DNA from: Paraspadella gotoi
Taxonomy: Eukaryota; Chaetognatha
DNA: 64,000 nt
Reading direction: 5' to 3'
Assembly: GCA_051294375.1 (NCBI GenBank)
Contig: CM119267.1
Location: 13,215,081 to 13,279,080 of the forward strand
The notes under the pieces are model-generated. The model did not search any database and was not told where the DNA came from. It was given only the letters and a program-made list of their open reading frames with translations. A program made the position numbers and the translations under genes. Shown here in pieces: positions 1 to 10,810 of this stretch; the first letter of the stretch is position 1, and each line of letters starts with the position of its first letter.

Positions 1-1838
1 AGATTAATTAGTAATCTATATATAACTTTATAAGTTTTTTGGATAAAGAAAATGATGGAATTTTTAGATGTCACTTAAAATATTGCTTGTCTGATTTTAC
101 AAAGCCATGCTTACAAATTCTGGACAAAATATTAGTTCAACCATCCCATCACAGTCTAAGGTTATGTTATCTTTCTTTATATCCACCAGCAAAAAAAGAA
201 AATTATCTTCTTATTTAAGAGAGAACAAGAAAATGATGTACTGAAAGAAGCCGGAAAGACATTCAACTTCTTCACTTTACTGTCATTTGGTCAATAATAA
301 AAATAGACGAATTTTTAATTATTTAACTCATCACCAAGGCTTCACCAAGACATTAAACTTTCATAAGTATGCGCCAATGTTTTAAGTAATTTATTATAGT
401 GTTTTATCCAGAAATCATAATAATACAGATTAAGTTGTGGGATTCCCTTCGCTCGTTTAAACGAAAAAAAAATTAAACTACGGAATTAATAAGTTTGTAA
501 AGGAGAAGTCAAATCGGACGAAAACCTTAAATAGGCGTAAGAATAGGTTGAAAAAAAAGGGGTGGCAATTTTGATGGTCCTAAAGATTTCTCCACAAATG
601 TGAGGTCGATAAAGCGAAACTTGAGAATTACATTATTTCCCTATTATACGATATAAAATATAAGAAAAGTCAGCTGGCTTCTATTTTTATGAGCGGGCTT
701 CCTAATTATAGTAGATGAGTTTCTCGGATTTGTCTTTTTTTTCTACTAACAAGTGAATTTAATCATGTAAAGGTGTATGATACCAAAAATTGTGTGTTGT
801 TTTACACTTAAACGAGGCCAACGCATCCAATTGGAACGAATGGCTTTGAATTCTCTTGGAATCGATGGGTTAATCAACTTCGAGTTGGGGATTTTACACC
901 TAAAGCGATGAAGAGACCGAACTGGTGAAAGCGTCCGCGGTGAAAACGATGAGAAAAAGGTCGGGGAACGACGAGAGAAAAAAAAGAAATTAAAGGAAAA
1001 AAGCCCCCCCCTTCTTAAAAAAAATTTGGCCCCCCCGCGTTTTTAAATCCCCCATGTGGGGGGGGGAGGGTTTATGGGAGCGCCCCGCGCGGGTTCCCAA
1101 TCAGCGTTGGATCGCGAAAATTCGCAGCTTTATCCCTGTGGCCCTGGATTGGCGGGCCTTGACCAATCGACGACGAGAGTTTCGAGAAGATATTTTACAT
1201 TTTTTTTCCCGCGAAAATTTGCGCAAGGTCGACGAAGAAACGCGTTGATCTTTCCCCTTGGGATGGCCTACCGTTTCCAAAACCTGTGTTCTATAATAAT
1301 TTCCTATGTTTTTACTTAGATGCACGTGTTTTTACCCCGTTTTTACCCTACATTTTATTTGATCCAATTATATATTTTACGCTAATCTTAGGAATCTTGG
1401 CCGAAAATTCGAGTTCTAGTCGGCGCAAGATCAAACGTGCCCTTTTTAAATATATACATCCATTTTATTAATCAATATACATTCCATTTCTTTTAACTCT
1501 CTCTACCGGCCTTCTCTCACCCCTAGAGGTTGCGAGGTTGCCGCTCCCCAGGGAAAATTCAACGACGAAAATGTGAAAACCAAAAAAAATTCGTTTCACG
1601 AACACATAATGCAAATCTTCGCGAATTCTCGTCAGATTCTTACGCCAATTTCTTCCCCTTTTTTCTTTTAAAAATCGTGTTAAAAACTTGTTTTTCTCTT
1701 AATGTTGTGAGACAAATTTGCATTTCACGTCTTTCTTTTCTCTCTGGGTTTTCACAAGTTCCTTCGGGCTCTTTCTCTCTAGGCATTTTCTCGGCATTCT
1801 AAACGGGCTCTCAAAATATCAACCTAATTTTATCTTTT
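1..1838. other. A+T-rich stretch with no supported gene
   Basis: Reading frames here are short (up to about 90 codons), overlap on both strands and show no recognisable domain. A small G/C-homopolymer patch at about 1005-1085 interrupts the A+T-rich background. I see no RNA gene, promoter cluster or repeat termini. Confidence 0.5.
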
Positions 1839-2372
1839 TTAGCCGGGTCTTCTTACAGCAGATTCCGGCTCTATAATTCACTTTGTCGGTCCGCGACCCC
1901 AATCTTGTCGGGCATTCGTTTATATCACATTTAAGTAAGTTCTGATTCTATCTGAAATGATCGTGTCAGAACATCGAATTATGATAAATTATGCAAAAAA
2001 AATTATGTCTGTCCGTCTTTGTCCATCCCACCTTAGTAAAAATATTAATATTCGTGATTGATGGATGATTGGAATTAAATTTTATGTGTGGGTAGGAAAG
2101 TGTGTGATTGAGCAGGAAATAAAGTTTCGATGGAATCGTTCAAGTGGAAATGAGTTAAGATAGAAAAAACAATCTATTTCACTATTTGATTATGCTTTAT
2201 TTTTAAATTAAATGTAAATTCAAGTGCGTTAATTATTATTAATTATTAATTATTTGTAATTTATTTTATGATCAAGATTGTTTTGTAATTGAGAGAATAA
2301 AAAAATTGATAAATTAATTATCAGATCAGCTGCTTACCGCTAATGATGGTGGGCAGATCCGGCATTGTTTGC
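1839..2372 (+). repeat. Family 1 inverted-repeat element
   Basis: The left end has an arm (GCCGG...) followed by GCAGATTCCGGC and then CTCTATAATTCACTTTGTCGG. The right end is GGGCAGATCCGGCATTG followed by TTTGCTCAAACTTG. The body contains GTCCGTC runs and an ATGGAATCGT-type segment found in every copy. There is no coding capacity, so this looks like a non-autonomous element. Other copies lie near 22.4, 26.1 and 60.0 kb. Confidence 0.6.
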
Positions 2373-3793
2373 TCAAACTTGTTTCCCTTTCATCAATTCC
2401 GTCTCTCTTCCCCAGGGATTCTTTCCAGACCAACTCGCAAATTCTGTTCCGACTTCATATCATCTGATTGCTTTTAATACGAACCATGAACGAGAAAATG
2501 AAGATTTCCTTTCCGCGGACTTAAATGGCGGAACAAGATCCTAACGACGTGTCTTGAAGTGACGTTGGCTTCTGGAAAGCGGATGTGAAACCAAATCTTC
2601 CAATAATGTTATTGTCAAATTCGTCGTGAAAAAATGCAGGACATCTGACTGACAGGACATCGAAATTAGAACTTTTGTATTTATTGTAAATTTTATAATT
2701 TTTTAGTCGGATCTGCTTATCAGAATATCCCGACCTATAATTCACTTGTCTGTCCGCCCCCTCATCTTGTCGGGCTTTCACTTAAATCATGTCAAACATC
2801 AAATTATGATAAATTATGGGGAAAAAAAGATGTCCGTCCGTCCGTCCCACCTTTGCAAAAAACTCCAATTACTCGTGATTGGATGGATGGATTGGATTGA
2901 AATTTTTGTGTGGGAGAAAAGTGTGAATTGGGAAGCTGATATAAAGTTTCGATGGAATTTAGTTTAAATGGAAAAAACAAAAGTCATATTTACTTGATTG
3001 ATTAATTGATTGATTACTAAATTGTGTGAGGGTAGGAAAGTAATTAAACTGGAAAAAAATTTTTGATGGAATCGTAGGAGTGGAAAACAGTTTAAATTAG
3101 AAAATCAAAAGATACATTTATTTTAATTCTTTCTTTCTTTCTGATTGATTAATTAATTGATTGACCAAATTTTGCCAGTTGACCATTAAAGCTTAGCAAA
3201 AATATTAAAATCAAGTAGAATCAAAATTCAAATAGTAGATCACGAACAGGCTTGTACCTGTGAACATTTGTAATTTTAGATAGATAGATAATGTCAAATT
3301 TTAAAAATGTTATTTTATTTTTAAAAGCAGATTCGAATTCCTCATGAAAATACAACTATTTTTAGAAAATTATTTTATTAAGTGGATCAAAATCAATTAA
3401 TAGATTAATAAGCAAGTTTAATTAAATTTAATCGGTATAATAATAATGTTATTATTAATAATATTTATGATAATAAAAGAAATATTAATAATAACAAAAA
3501 TTATGATACTATTTACTAAAATTATCTAAAATATATGTTTAAAATCGATTTTATCTTTAAAGTTCCTAAAAATTTTTAGGTTCAAACACTGTTAAAAAGG
3601 CGATTACACTCTATCATTTGATCGCTCTTGTGAGATTTATTCCAGTCAACTTTTTTTTATTTTTATGGTTCCAATGTATAGAGCAGACAAATCAAAACCT
3701 AATAGAAGAGGTCGTTAAGAGAGATCTAGTGTGGTTATTGATTTTTGTAGCTCTATTGATATCTTTAGCCTTTGGCTTTCAAATATCTGGTTC
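2030..3793. repeat. Left copy of a 1.7 kb direct duplication
   Basis: This segment recurs at 3804-5524 in the same order and orientation. It carries family 1 sequence, a spacer and an A+T-rich tail ending in TATCTGGTTC. It stops exactly at a 10-N gap, and the second copy starts directly after the gap. Most differences are single-base indels; one deletion of about 70 bp is seen in the right copy. An unmerged contig overlap or haplotype is at least as likely as a true tandem duplication. Confidence 0.8.
2705..3180 (+). repeat. Family 1 element, 5' part
   Basis: It opens with AGTCGGATCTGCTTATCAG, then TCCCGAC, CTATAATTCACTTG, a GTCCGTCCGTCC run and the conserved CTCGTGATTGGATGGATGG segment. No GCAGATCCG end is visible downstream, so the copy appears 3'-truncated. 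Confidence 0.6.
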
Positions 3794-3803
3794 NNNNNNN
3801 NNN
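3794..3803. other. Assembly gap (10 N)
   Basis: Ten N between two copies of the same 1.7 kb sequence. Confidence 0.99.
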
Positions 3804-5524
3804 ACCTTAGTAAAAAATATTAATTATTCGTGATTTGATGGATGCATTGGAATTAAATTTTATGTGTGGGTAGGAAAGTGTGTGATTGAGCAGGAAATAA
3901 AGTTTTGATGGAATCGTTCAAGTGGAAATGAGTTAAGATAGAAAAAACAATCTATTTCACTATTTGATTATGCTTTTATTTTTAAATTAAATGTAAATTC
4001 AAGCTGCGTTAATTATTATTAATTATTAATTATTTGTAATTTATTTTATGATCAAGATTGTTTTGTAATTGAGAGAATAAAAAAAATTGATAAATTAATT
4101 ATCAGATCAGCTGCTTACCGCTAATGATGGTGGGCAGATCCGGCATTGTTTGCTCAAACTTGTTTCCCTTTCATCAATTCCGTCTCTCTTCCCCAGGGAT
4201 TCCTTTCCCAGACCAACTCGCAAATTCTGTTCCGACTTCATATCATCTGATTGCTTTTAATACGAACCATGAACGAGAAATGAAGATTTCCTTTCCGCGG
4301 ACTTAAATGGCGGAACAAGATCCTAACGACGTGTCTTGAAGTGACGTTGGCTTCTGGAAAGCGGCATGTGAAACCAAATCTTCCAATTAATGTTATTGTC
4401 AAATTCGTCGTGAAAAACTGCAGGACATCTGACTGACAGGACATCGAAATTAGAACTTTTTGTATTTATTGTAAATTTTATAATTTTTTAGTCGGATCTG
4501 CTTATCAGAATATCCCGACTCTATAATTCACTTTGTCTGTCCGCCCCCTCAAAGATCGTCCGTCCGTCCACACTTTGCAAAAAAACTCCATTACTCAGTG
4601 ATTGGATGGGATGGAATTGGATTGAAATTTTGTGTGAGAAGAAAGTGTGTAATTGAGCTGAATATAAAGTTTCGGAATAGAAAGGAAAAAACAAAGTCAT
4701 ATTTACTTGATTGATTAATTGATTGATTAACTAAATTGGACCTGGTGGAGGGTAGGAAAGTAATTAAACTGGAAAAAAATTTTTGATGGAATCGTAGGAG
4801 TGGAAAACAGTTTAAATTAGAAAATCAAAAGAGATACATTTATTTTAATTTCTTTCTTTTCTTTCTGATTGATTAATTAATTTGCATTGACCAAATTTTT
4901 GCCAGTTGACCATTAAAGCTTAGCAAAAATATTAAATCAAGTAAAATCAAAATCAAATAGTAGATCACGAACAGGCTTGTACCTGGTGAACATTTGTAAT
5001 TTTAGATAGATAGATAATGGTCAAATTTTAAAAAATGTTATTTTATTTATAAGAGATTCGATTCCTCATGAAAATACAAACGATTTTTAGAAAATTATTT
5101 ATTAATGGTGGATCAAAATCAATTAATAGATTAATAAGCAATGTTTAATTAAATTTAATCGGTATAATAAATAATGTTTATTAATAAATTTATGATAATA
5201 AAAGAGAATATTCAATAATAACAAAAAATTATGATACCTATTTACTAAATTATCTAAAATATATGTTTAAAATCGATTTGTATCTTTAAAGTCTCCTAAA
5301 AATTTTTAGGTTCAAACACTGTTAAAAGCGTTACTCATCAATTTGATCGCTCTTGTGAGATTATTCCATCAACTTTTTTTTTATTTTATGGTTCCAATGT
5401 ATAAGTTAGCAGACAAATCAAAACCTAATATAGAAGAGGGTCGTATAAGAGAGATCTAGTGATGGTTATTGATTTTGTAGCTCTATTGATATCTTTAGCC
5501 TTTTGGCTTTCAAATATCTGGTTC
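3804..5524. repeat. Right copy of the 1.7 kb direct duplication
   Basis: It matches 2030-3793 throughout, including a family 1 right end (near 4130-4150) and left end (near 4489). It differs by scattered one-base indels and by loss of the stretch between CCGCCCCCTCAA and the GTCCGTCC run. It ends at CTGGTTC, as the left copy does, and then runs on into unique sequence. Confidence 0.8.
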
Positions 5525-5752
5525 CAGTAGACACCAAAAACGATTTTTTTTTATTTTTTTATTTACAGTATATAGTATGAAATAAAGTGGCGCATTTTTT
5601 TTTTGCACAGAGACTGTAACAAAAACGACTTCGGAGATTTCGTGTTTTTTTTTTCCAGTACCTGCGTTCCTACTCTTATTCTAATATGCGTCGCTTCTCT
5701 TTCGAATATTGCCTAAGGAAACTTGCTCTTATCCTGCCCTAATCTTTGTCAG

Positions 5753-5777
5753 NNNNNNNNNNNNNNNNNNNNNNNNN
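5753..5777. other. Assembly gap (25 N)
   Basis: The gap is 25 N long, like several others in the window, so the length is probably a placeholder. Confidence 0.99.
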
Positions 5778-5952
5778 TACTTTGTCGGCCTTTTACACTT
5801 AAATCATGTCAAAACATCCAAATATATTGATAAATTATGGGAAAAAAAAAAGATGATCCTCCGTCCGTCCACACTTTGCAAAAAACTCCAATTACTCGTG
5901 ATTGGATGGGATGGATTGGATTGAAATTTTGTGTGGGTAGAAAAGTGTGTAA
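5778..5952 (+). repeat. Family 1 fragment
   Basis: It begins at ACTTTGTCGG directly after the gap and continues through ATCATGTCAAAACATC, a short GTCCGTCC run and the CTCGTGATTGGATGG segment to GGGTAGAAAAGTGTGT. Both ends of the element are missing. Confidence 0.6.
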
Positions 5953-6179
5953 ACACAATGAGAAAAAGTAGAGCGTAACGTTACTTGTTCCGAGCTATAA
6001 AAAAAAATGTCACGTTTCTTACAATATTATTATATTTCTTTTATTTTTTGAAAACATCGAGTTATAAGTTTCATATGCTGATTTCCAAAATATCAATGCA
6101 AAATCTTTTTTTTGTGTTTTTTGACTATGACTCGAAATCAGTAGGGTGAAGATGAAAAAATTTTTTTAAAAAGTTACTT

Positions 6180-7480
6180 ATTCATATTTATTCATAGACA
6201 TTGTAATAGAAACAAATTAAAAAATATCAATAGTTACTTAATATAGTGTTATGTCTCACAATAGATGGGAAAAAACCGTCATTCTAAAATATTGACTCGG
6301 TAAGTGCGCCCGGTACTAAGGCTTACCAATGGCATCCTCCACGCCCGATTGTTCTATTCAAATATTTTTTTTATTTAATATTTGAAAGGTAAAAAAGAAA
6401 ATTTGGAAGCAGGTTCGAGGTTTACAGATAATATTGACTAATTGACATGATAACCATGATTTTTATATCTTGTGAAATGGGGGCAGTAAAGAAATCTTAA
6501 AAAAATTTCGATCATTAAGCTCAGTCAATAGAACCTTTTTCCAATGGCGCTATTACTGAGAAATATTTTTCTTATTTAAAATTGGAATGATAAATAATAA
6601 AATTAATATCTCTTGCTATATTTAAAAAAAAATATCAATACAAATTAACACAATGATGTTTTGCTTTGTCAAATATGTTACCAGCTATATTAATTTTTTA
6701 CAACTTTAATATGTATAAACAGCAGTGTGTCAGCTTTTAGTTTGTCAGTTAAAGATAATGTAAACAATTGACGGATTTTTTTTTGTTCAAGACAAGAAGG
6801 TAGATGTCCAGACTGTTTAGTAAACGTCTGAAAACATTTTTGTATTTTATCATTTTATATATTTAAAAACTATTATGTTTTTATCAAGCTAACAACATAA
6901 AATTTTTGCTTGTTTTTTACTTAACTGAAAAATATAAGCATTTATGGAATAAAAAAATTTATATACTAAACAAAAATGTAATTCAGTCTTTCGTTTTTCA
7001 AATTTACAAAAGAAAAGAGAAAATATTCCATATTCTCATTTGAAATTTTTAAAAGCAAAAAACTGTCTTATATTACTTTTAACCTCTGATTTAACAAAAG
7101 CTGTGTAAAAGATTTATGGATCATTATTTAATTTAATAAAAATCCTTTTAGAAAAGGGGTCCCATGATTAGGGCTTTTAATTTGATTACCACATCCACCT
7201 TGCTACCTCTATTTCTTTCAAAAGTTATTTAAAATAATAATATAACGTTTTATTTGTTAAATTTACGACTCACATTTTGAAATATTCTGTATATATAAAT
7301 TTGTCAAGCGGCATTTGTTTAACTAAAATAGTTTTGGCCAAGCGGGACTCAATCGTTGTAAACTCTTAATTATTTCAAAAAAACACTTGAAGGTAAATTT
7401 TGTGTCTGATTTATGTCAGACATTATCTACTTTCAGAGTTATCCATCGTATAATAATATTAGTTATTATTTCCCCAAAAA
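6180..7480 (+). repeat. Dispersed repeat R1, plus-strand copy
   Basis: Several blocks recur, inverted, at about 20.87-22.12 kb: AAGGCTTACCAATGGCATCC, TATCTTGTGAAATGGGGGCA, a TTTGTCAAATATGT block, TCCCATGATTAGGGCTTT and CCAAGCGGGA. Both copies are A+T-rich, lack long reading frames and differ considerably, so this is an old repeat. I cannot assign it to a transposon class. Confidence 0.65.
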
Positions 7481-8225
7481 CGTCTAAATTTTAGAAAAGT
7501 TCAATGAACATTTTTTCAAATTGTGGGTAAATTGTAAAATTATCATATCCATACGACACTATGCTCATCTGAGAATAATGGTTTGCATAGAAAAAATAAT
7601 AATATCAAAAATAAAAATAAAAATATCAGCCTCTTAGAAAAATCTTAAGGCTAGAAGGCTGATTTTTTTAAGACATTGCAAATTTTTTTCCTGGACTCAT
7701 AATCCATTATTCTCAAGTTTCAAATTATATTTATTTCACAAAATCATCTACATCTATATTTTTATTAATTTTAATAATAGTTTTTTATGATGTTTTGCCT
7801 TTTTTGTTTGAAAGAATTTAAAAATAACCAGGAAAATACTAGTAAATCCATATAAGGTTCTTTGAAAATACCTTTTAAAATATTAAATAATTAGACAAGG
7901 GAGTAAGCAGATAAAACTTCCCCATTTCATAAAGAAAATTTGAAAATGAATTTGTCTATTGTTATTTAGATTTTTACTAATTACAAACAAATATCATATA
8001 CATTGAGGAAATGATGAGGTAAAAAAATATTATCTTATCTCGGTTAAACTATAGGTATGTTCGTTAAAGTTTTGTTTAATAATATTAATATTTTTTTTGC
8101 ATCTTATTTAAAAAACATATGGTCTAAAAATTTTGTAAGCGTTTTTCGAGCTATATTGCCCTCATCCTTTTTTACTATTTTTTGATCATAGTTTAGCTTT
8201 TGTTGAATGGTCGAAGGTTTATGGA

Positions 8226-8228
<3 letters not shown>
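7481..8228. other. A+T-rich stretch, nothing recognised
   Basis: No reading frame, repeat terminus or RNA gene is visible. It may include further decayed R1 sequence. Confidence 0.4.

Positions 8229-8260
<32 letters not shown>
8229..8260 (+). repeat. (CT)n microsatellite
   Basis: Uninterrupted CT run of about 16 units at the A+T-rich/G+C-richer transition. Confidence 0.95.
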
Positions 8261-8264
<4 letters not shown>

Positions 8265-8533
8265 CTCAATTTCTTTCGTTCATATCGTCCGCGCGACTTT
8301 TCAATTGTTAATATCGCCCGAGATTTTGTAGAGAAACGTAGACCTCACGAAGAATGTGTTGTACCAAAAAAAAATAATATCAATATGAAAACGAATTTTC
8401 TGCTCGAGTTGACGAAAAAGTCGACGGAATCGACGGTCATACGCGTTCACCGATGGCGATGCCCTTTTTATCAGTTGTGATGAATATAAGAAATCACAAA
8501 TCGTAAGGAGAAAATCTCAGCTAAATATTTAGA

Positions 8534-8822
8534 AATTTTACTTTTAGTGAAAAGGTTTGAAATAGTTTCTACAACGAATTTATTTTTAGTCGGATCTGCT
8601 TATCAGCCATTGGTTTGGTATGATACAATCTGTTATGATCAGTTAGGATCACATTTTGAAAGAATTATCCTCATTTATCATCTGATTAGCTGATTACCGC
8701 TTAATTATCATAGGCAGATCCGACCTTGTTTGCTCAAACTTGTTCATTAAAAACGGACATGTTTCATTTTTTATTGAAAAATAAATTCGTTGTAGAAACT
8801 AATTCAAACCTTTTCACTAAAT
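8534..8822. repeat. Foldback containing a family 1 mini-element
   Basis: The left arm (about 8540-8587; AGTGAAAAGGTTTGAA...CTACAACGAATTTAT) is the reverse complement of the right arm (about 8780-8820; AAATTCGTTGTAGAAAC...). Between them lies a short element of about 140 bp running from AGTCGGATCTGCTTATCAG to GGCAGATCCGACCTTG. The mini-element therefore sits in the loop of an older inverted repeat, or the arms came from its target. Confidence 0.6.
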
Positions 8823-8922
8823 TTCCAAACACAACGAAAAGAAAGGATCATAATATAAAGTAATTTTACTAAAATAGCTCACGAAAAAAAAACAACAAAT
8901 AGAAATAGCCTCGAATTTAGAA
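8777..8922 (+). repeat. Direct repeat, copy 1
   Basis: Near-identical to 9284-9423. Both start AAAAATAAATTCGTTGTAG and end TAGAAATAGCCTCGAATTT, with a few substitutions between them. Confidence 0.8.
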
Positions 8923-9283
8923 AAGAACCGACTTATAAAATGCCTGCTCTTTTCTGCTTTTAATCTGTCGTTTTTTTTCTCCCATTCGCAGATTATTAAA
9001 TTGGTTCTGACGTCGAGACAAAAACAAAAATAAACGGAACCGAATTAGCAGTTTTAATTAAGTCGCGACGACAAAAGATCGGATGAAAAAAGATGCAAAA
9101 TACTCGATTCGTTTTAAACAAAAAGCCGAGAAACAGCATAAGGCGAAACAAAATAGAATGAACGTGAAACATTGCACAAATAATGAAATTGTTTGGATAG
9201 AAAGATGGAATGGTTCGGACAGAAGGATAACTAGAAATTCTTATCCAAAAGAGTAAGAGAGAGAGATCGAAAAGGAAATACAG

Positions 9284-9423
9284 TAAAAATAAATTCGTTG
9301 TAGAAACTAATTCAAACCTTTTCACTAAATGTCCAAACACAACGAAAATAAAGGATCATAATACAAAGTAATTTTACTAAAATAGCTCACGAAACGTAAC
9401 AACAAATAGAAATAGCCTCGAAT
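9284..9423 (+). repeat. Direct repeat, copy 2
   Basis: Second copy of the 8777-8922 unit, about 0.5 kb downstream. The spacer (8923-9283) has no coding signal on either strand; its hydrophobic minus-strand frame looks like translated A+T-rich noise. Confidence 0.8.
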
Positions 9424-10440
9424 TTTTCTCGGCCTCCCGAAATGTCTCTCTTTTTTTTTTGATCAACTGACTTTCTGACTTCGTGACTGTCGACGACTGT
9501 CAAGGATAGATTTTAAATCCGGGTTCACAAAGGTTTCACAAAGATCCTGGTCTTTGAAAAAGCGGAGCCTGATCACTCGTGAAACGAGGCCGTAGAATAT
9601 TCACACAGAAAAAAAAAGAAAACACTTTTTCGCTTTTGATATTCAGATTCAAATTCAGATTCACAGAAAACTCACAAAAAATCATTTCATTTCACTTCCC
9701 CCCGCCCCCAAAAAAAAAGAAAATGCAGAGACCTGAAAAGAATCGGGTTGCTCTTTAGAGGCGAGAAAACCCTTTTAGAGAGAAAGATACCCACCCATTT
9801 TTTCGACAGCGAACAACCTTTACCCGTTTTCCCCCCCCCGAACCCCCCTACCCCCAAACTCACTCCACCCACTCTCGTTCCCTCGTTCTCTCTCCCCGTC
9901 GTTTTTCTATAAAAGAAATCTCTTTCGATAAATTTCTTTTCTTCCTCATTCTTTCCTTTTTTTTCGCACCAGAATTTTTTTTTCTTTTTCATATTGTTAG
10001 AATTTTTTCGATAAAAAGCGAATCGTATTTACAAGATGGCGTCCTCGGCGAAGCAGACGGACGTCTTATCTTCTTATTCTCTTTTACACGGCGTAACAAA
10101 TCGTAAACACCCTCCGGTGGAAGTAAACAAACAAATCCGAAAATAACCGTATATATATACAGCCTCCTTTCCATAACATTGAGAGGCCGAAGCCGAAGTT
10201 ATAAAAATATAGACGAAACGAAAAGCCTTTGACGAATTCTCCTTTTTTTTCTCCTTTTTGATCCGAGTATTGATTTCTTTTTCTCGTCTCTTCATTTTTT
10301 TAGGATGGATTGACGGATTGGGGGAGGGACAAGAGGAGAGGGAGGGAAACGAGGGGATAGTTCGATTGTTCGTTCACTTTTTCTCCTTCCTTCTCTCATC
10401 CCTCTTCCACCTCCTTCCATTCTTCTCCCTCACCCTCTCT
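9424..10440. other. G+C-richer stretch with pyrimidine tracts, no supported gene
   Basis: Reading frames here are low in complexity and unlike known proteins. There are C-rich and TTCC-rich pyrimidine tracts at about 9690-9970 and 10310-10440. Nothing else is supported. Confidence 0.45.
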
Positions 10441-10520
10441 CCGTTCATATCAACGTCTGAGTCACGTGACGCCAAAGGTCAAAGGTCGAGTGGGCGACGT
10501 CGCGAGATAAGCGTCGCGAG

Positions 10521-10604
<84 letters not shown>

Positions 10605-10810
10605 ACCCAGCGAACTCGACGTGATTCGACGTCCCAACGGCTTCCGGCCCTTAATCCTCTTCACGCGCCTGCAGCGCCGGCAGCGTCGGCTGCGACCGCA
10701 GCGCCAGATTCGGACGACGACGTCGCCTCGGAAAGTTGGATGTGGGAGACTAGTGGCCCGGGCTGGGCTGTCTAAGGGGCGTATAAAAAGACGAAGGGGA
10801 TATCAGCCAT
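10441..10810 (+). promoter_or_regulatory. Candidate Pol II promoter/enhancer cluster
   Basis: In order: TGAGTCA (AP-1 type, 10458-10464) overlapping CACGTG (10463-10468); AGGTCA-A-AGGTCG (10476-10488), a DR1-type nuclear receptor site; a (TC)n tract; a G+C-rich segment; then TATAAAAA at 10782-10789 with a TCAG initiator-like motif at 10803. The spacing from TATA to TCAG is a little short for a classic start. No coding exon follows within reach, so any gene it serves is unidentified. Matches to short motifs also arise by chance; the clustering is the argument. Confidence 0.35.
10521..10603 (+). repeat. (TC)n microsatellite, about 80 bp
   Basis: Nearly pure TC run with one TTT interruption near its start. 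It lies between the receptor-type motif and the TATA-like box. Confidence 0.95.

Noticed and set aside
8996-9340. 114-codon hydrophobic minus-strand frame as a membrane protein
   Set aside because: Phe/Leu/Ile richness follows from A-rich plus-strand sequence. There is no conserved copy in the second direct repeat and no family resemblance.
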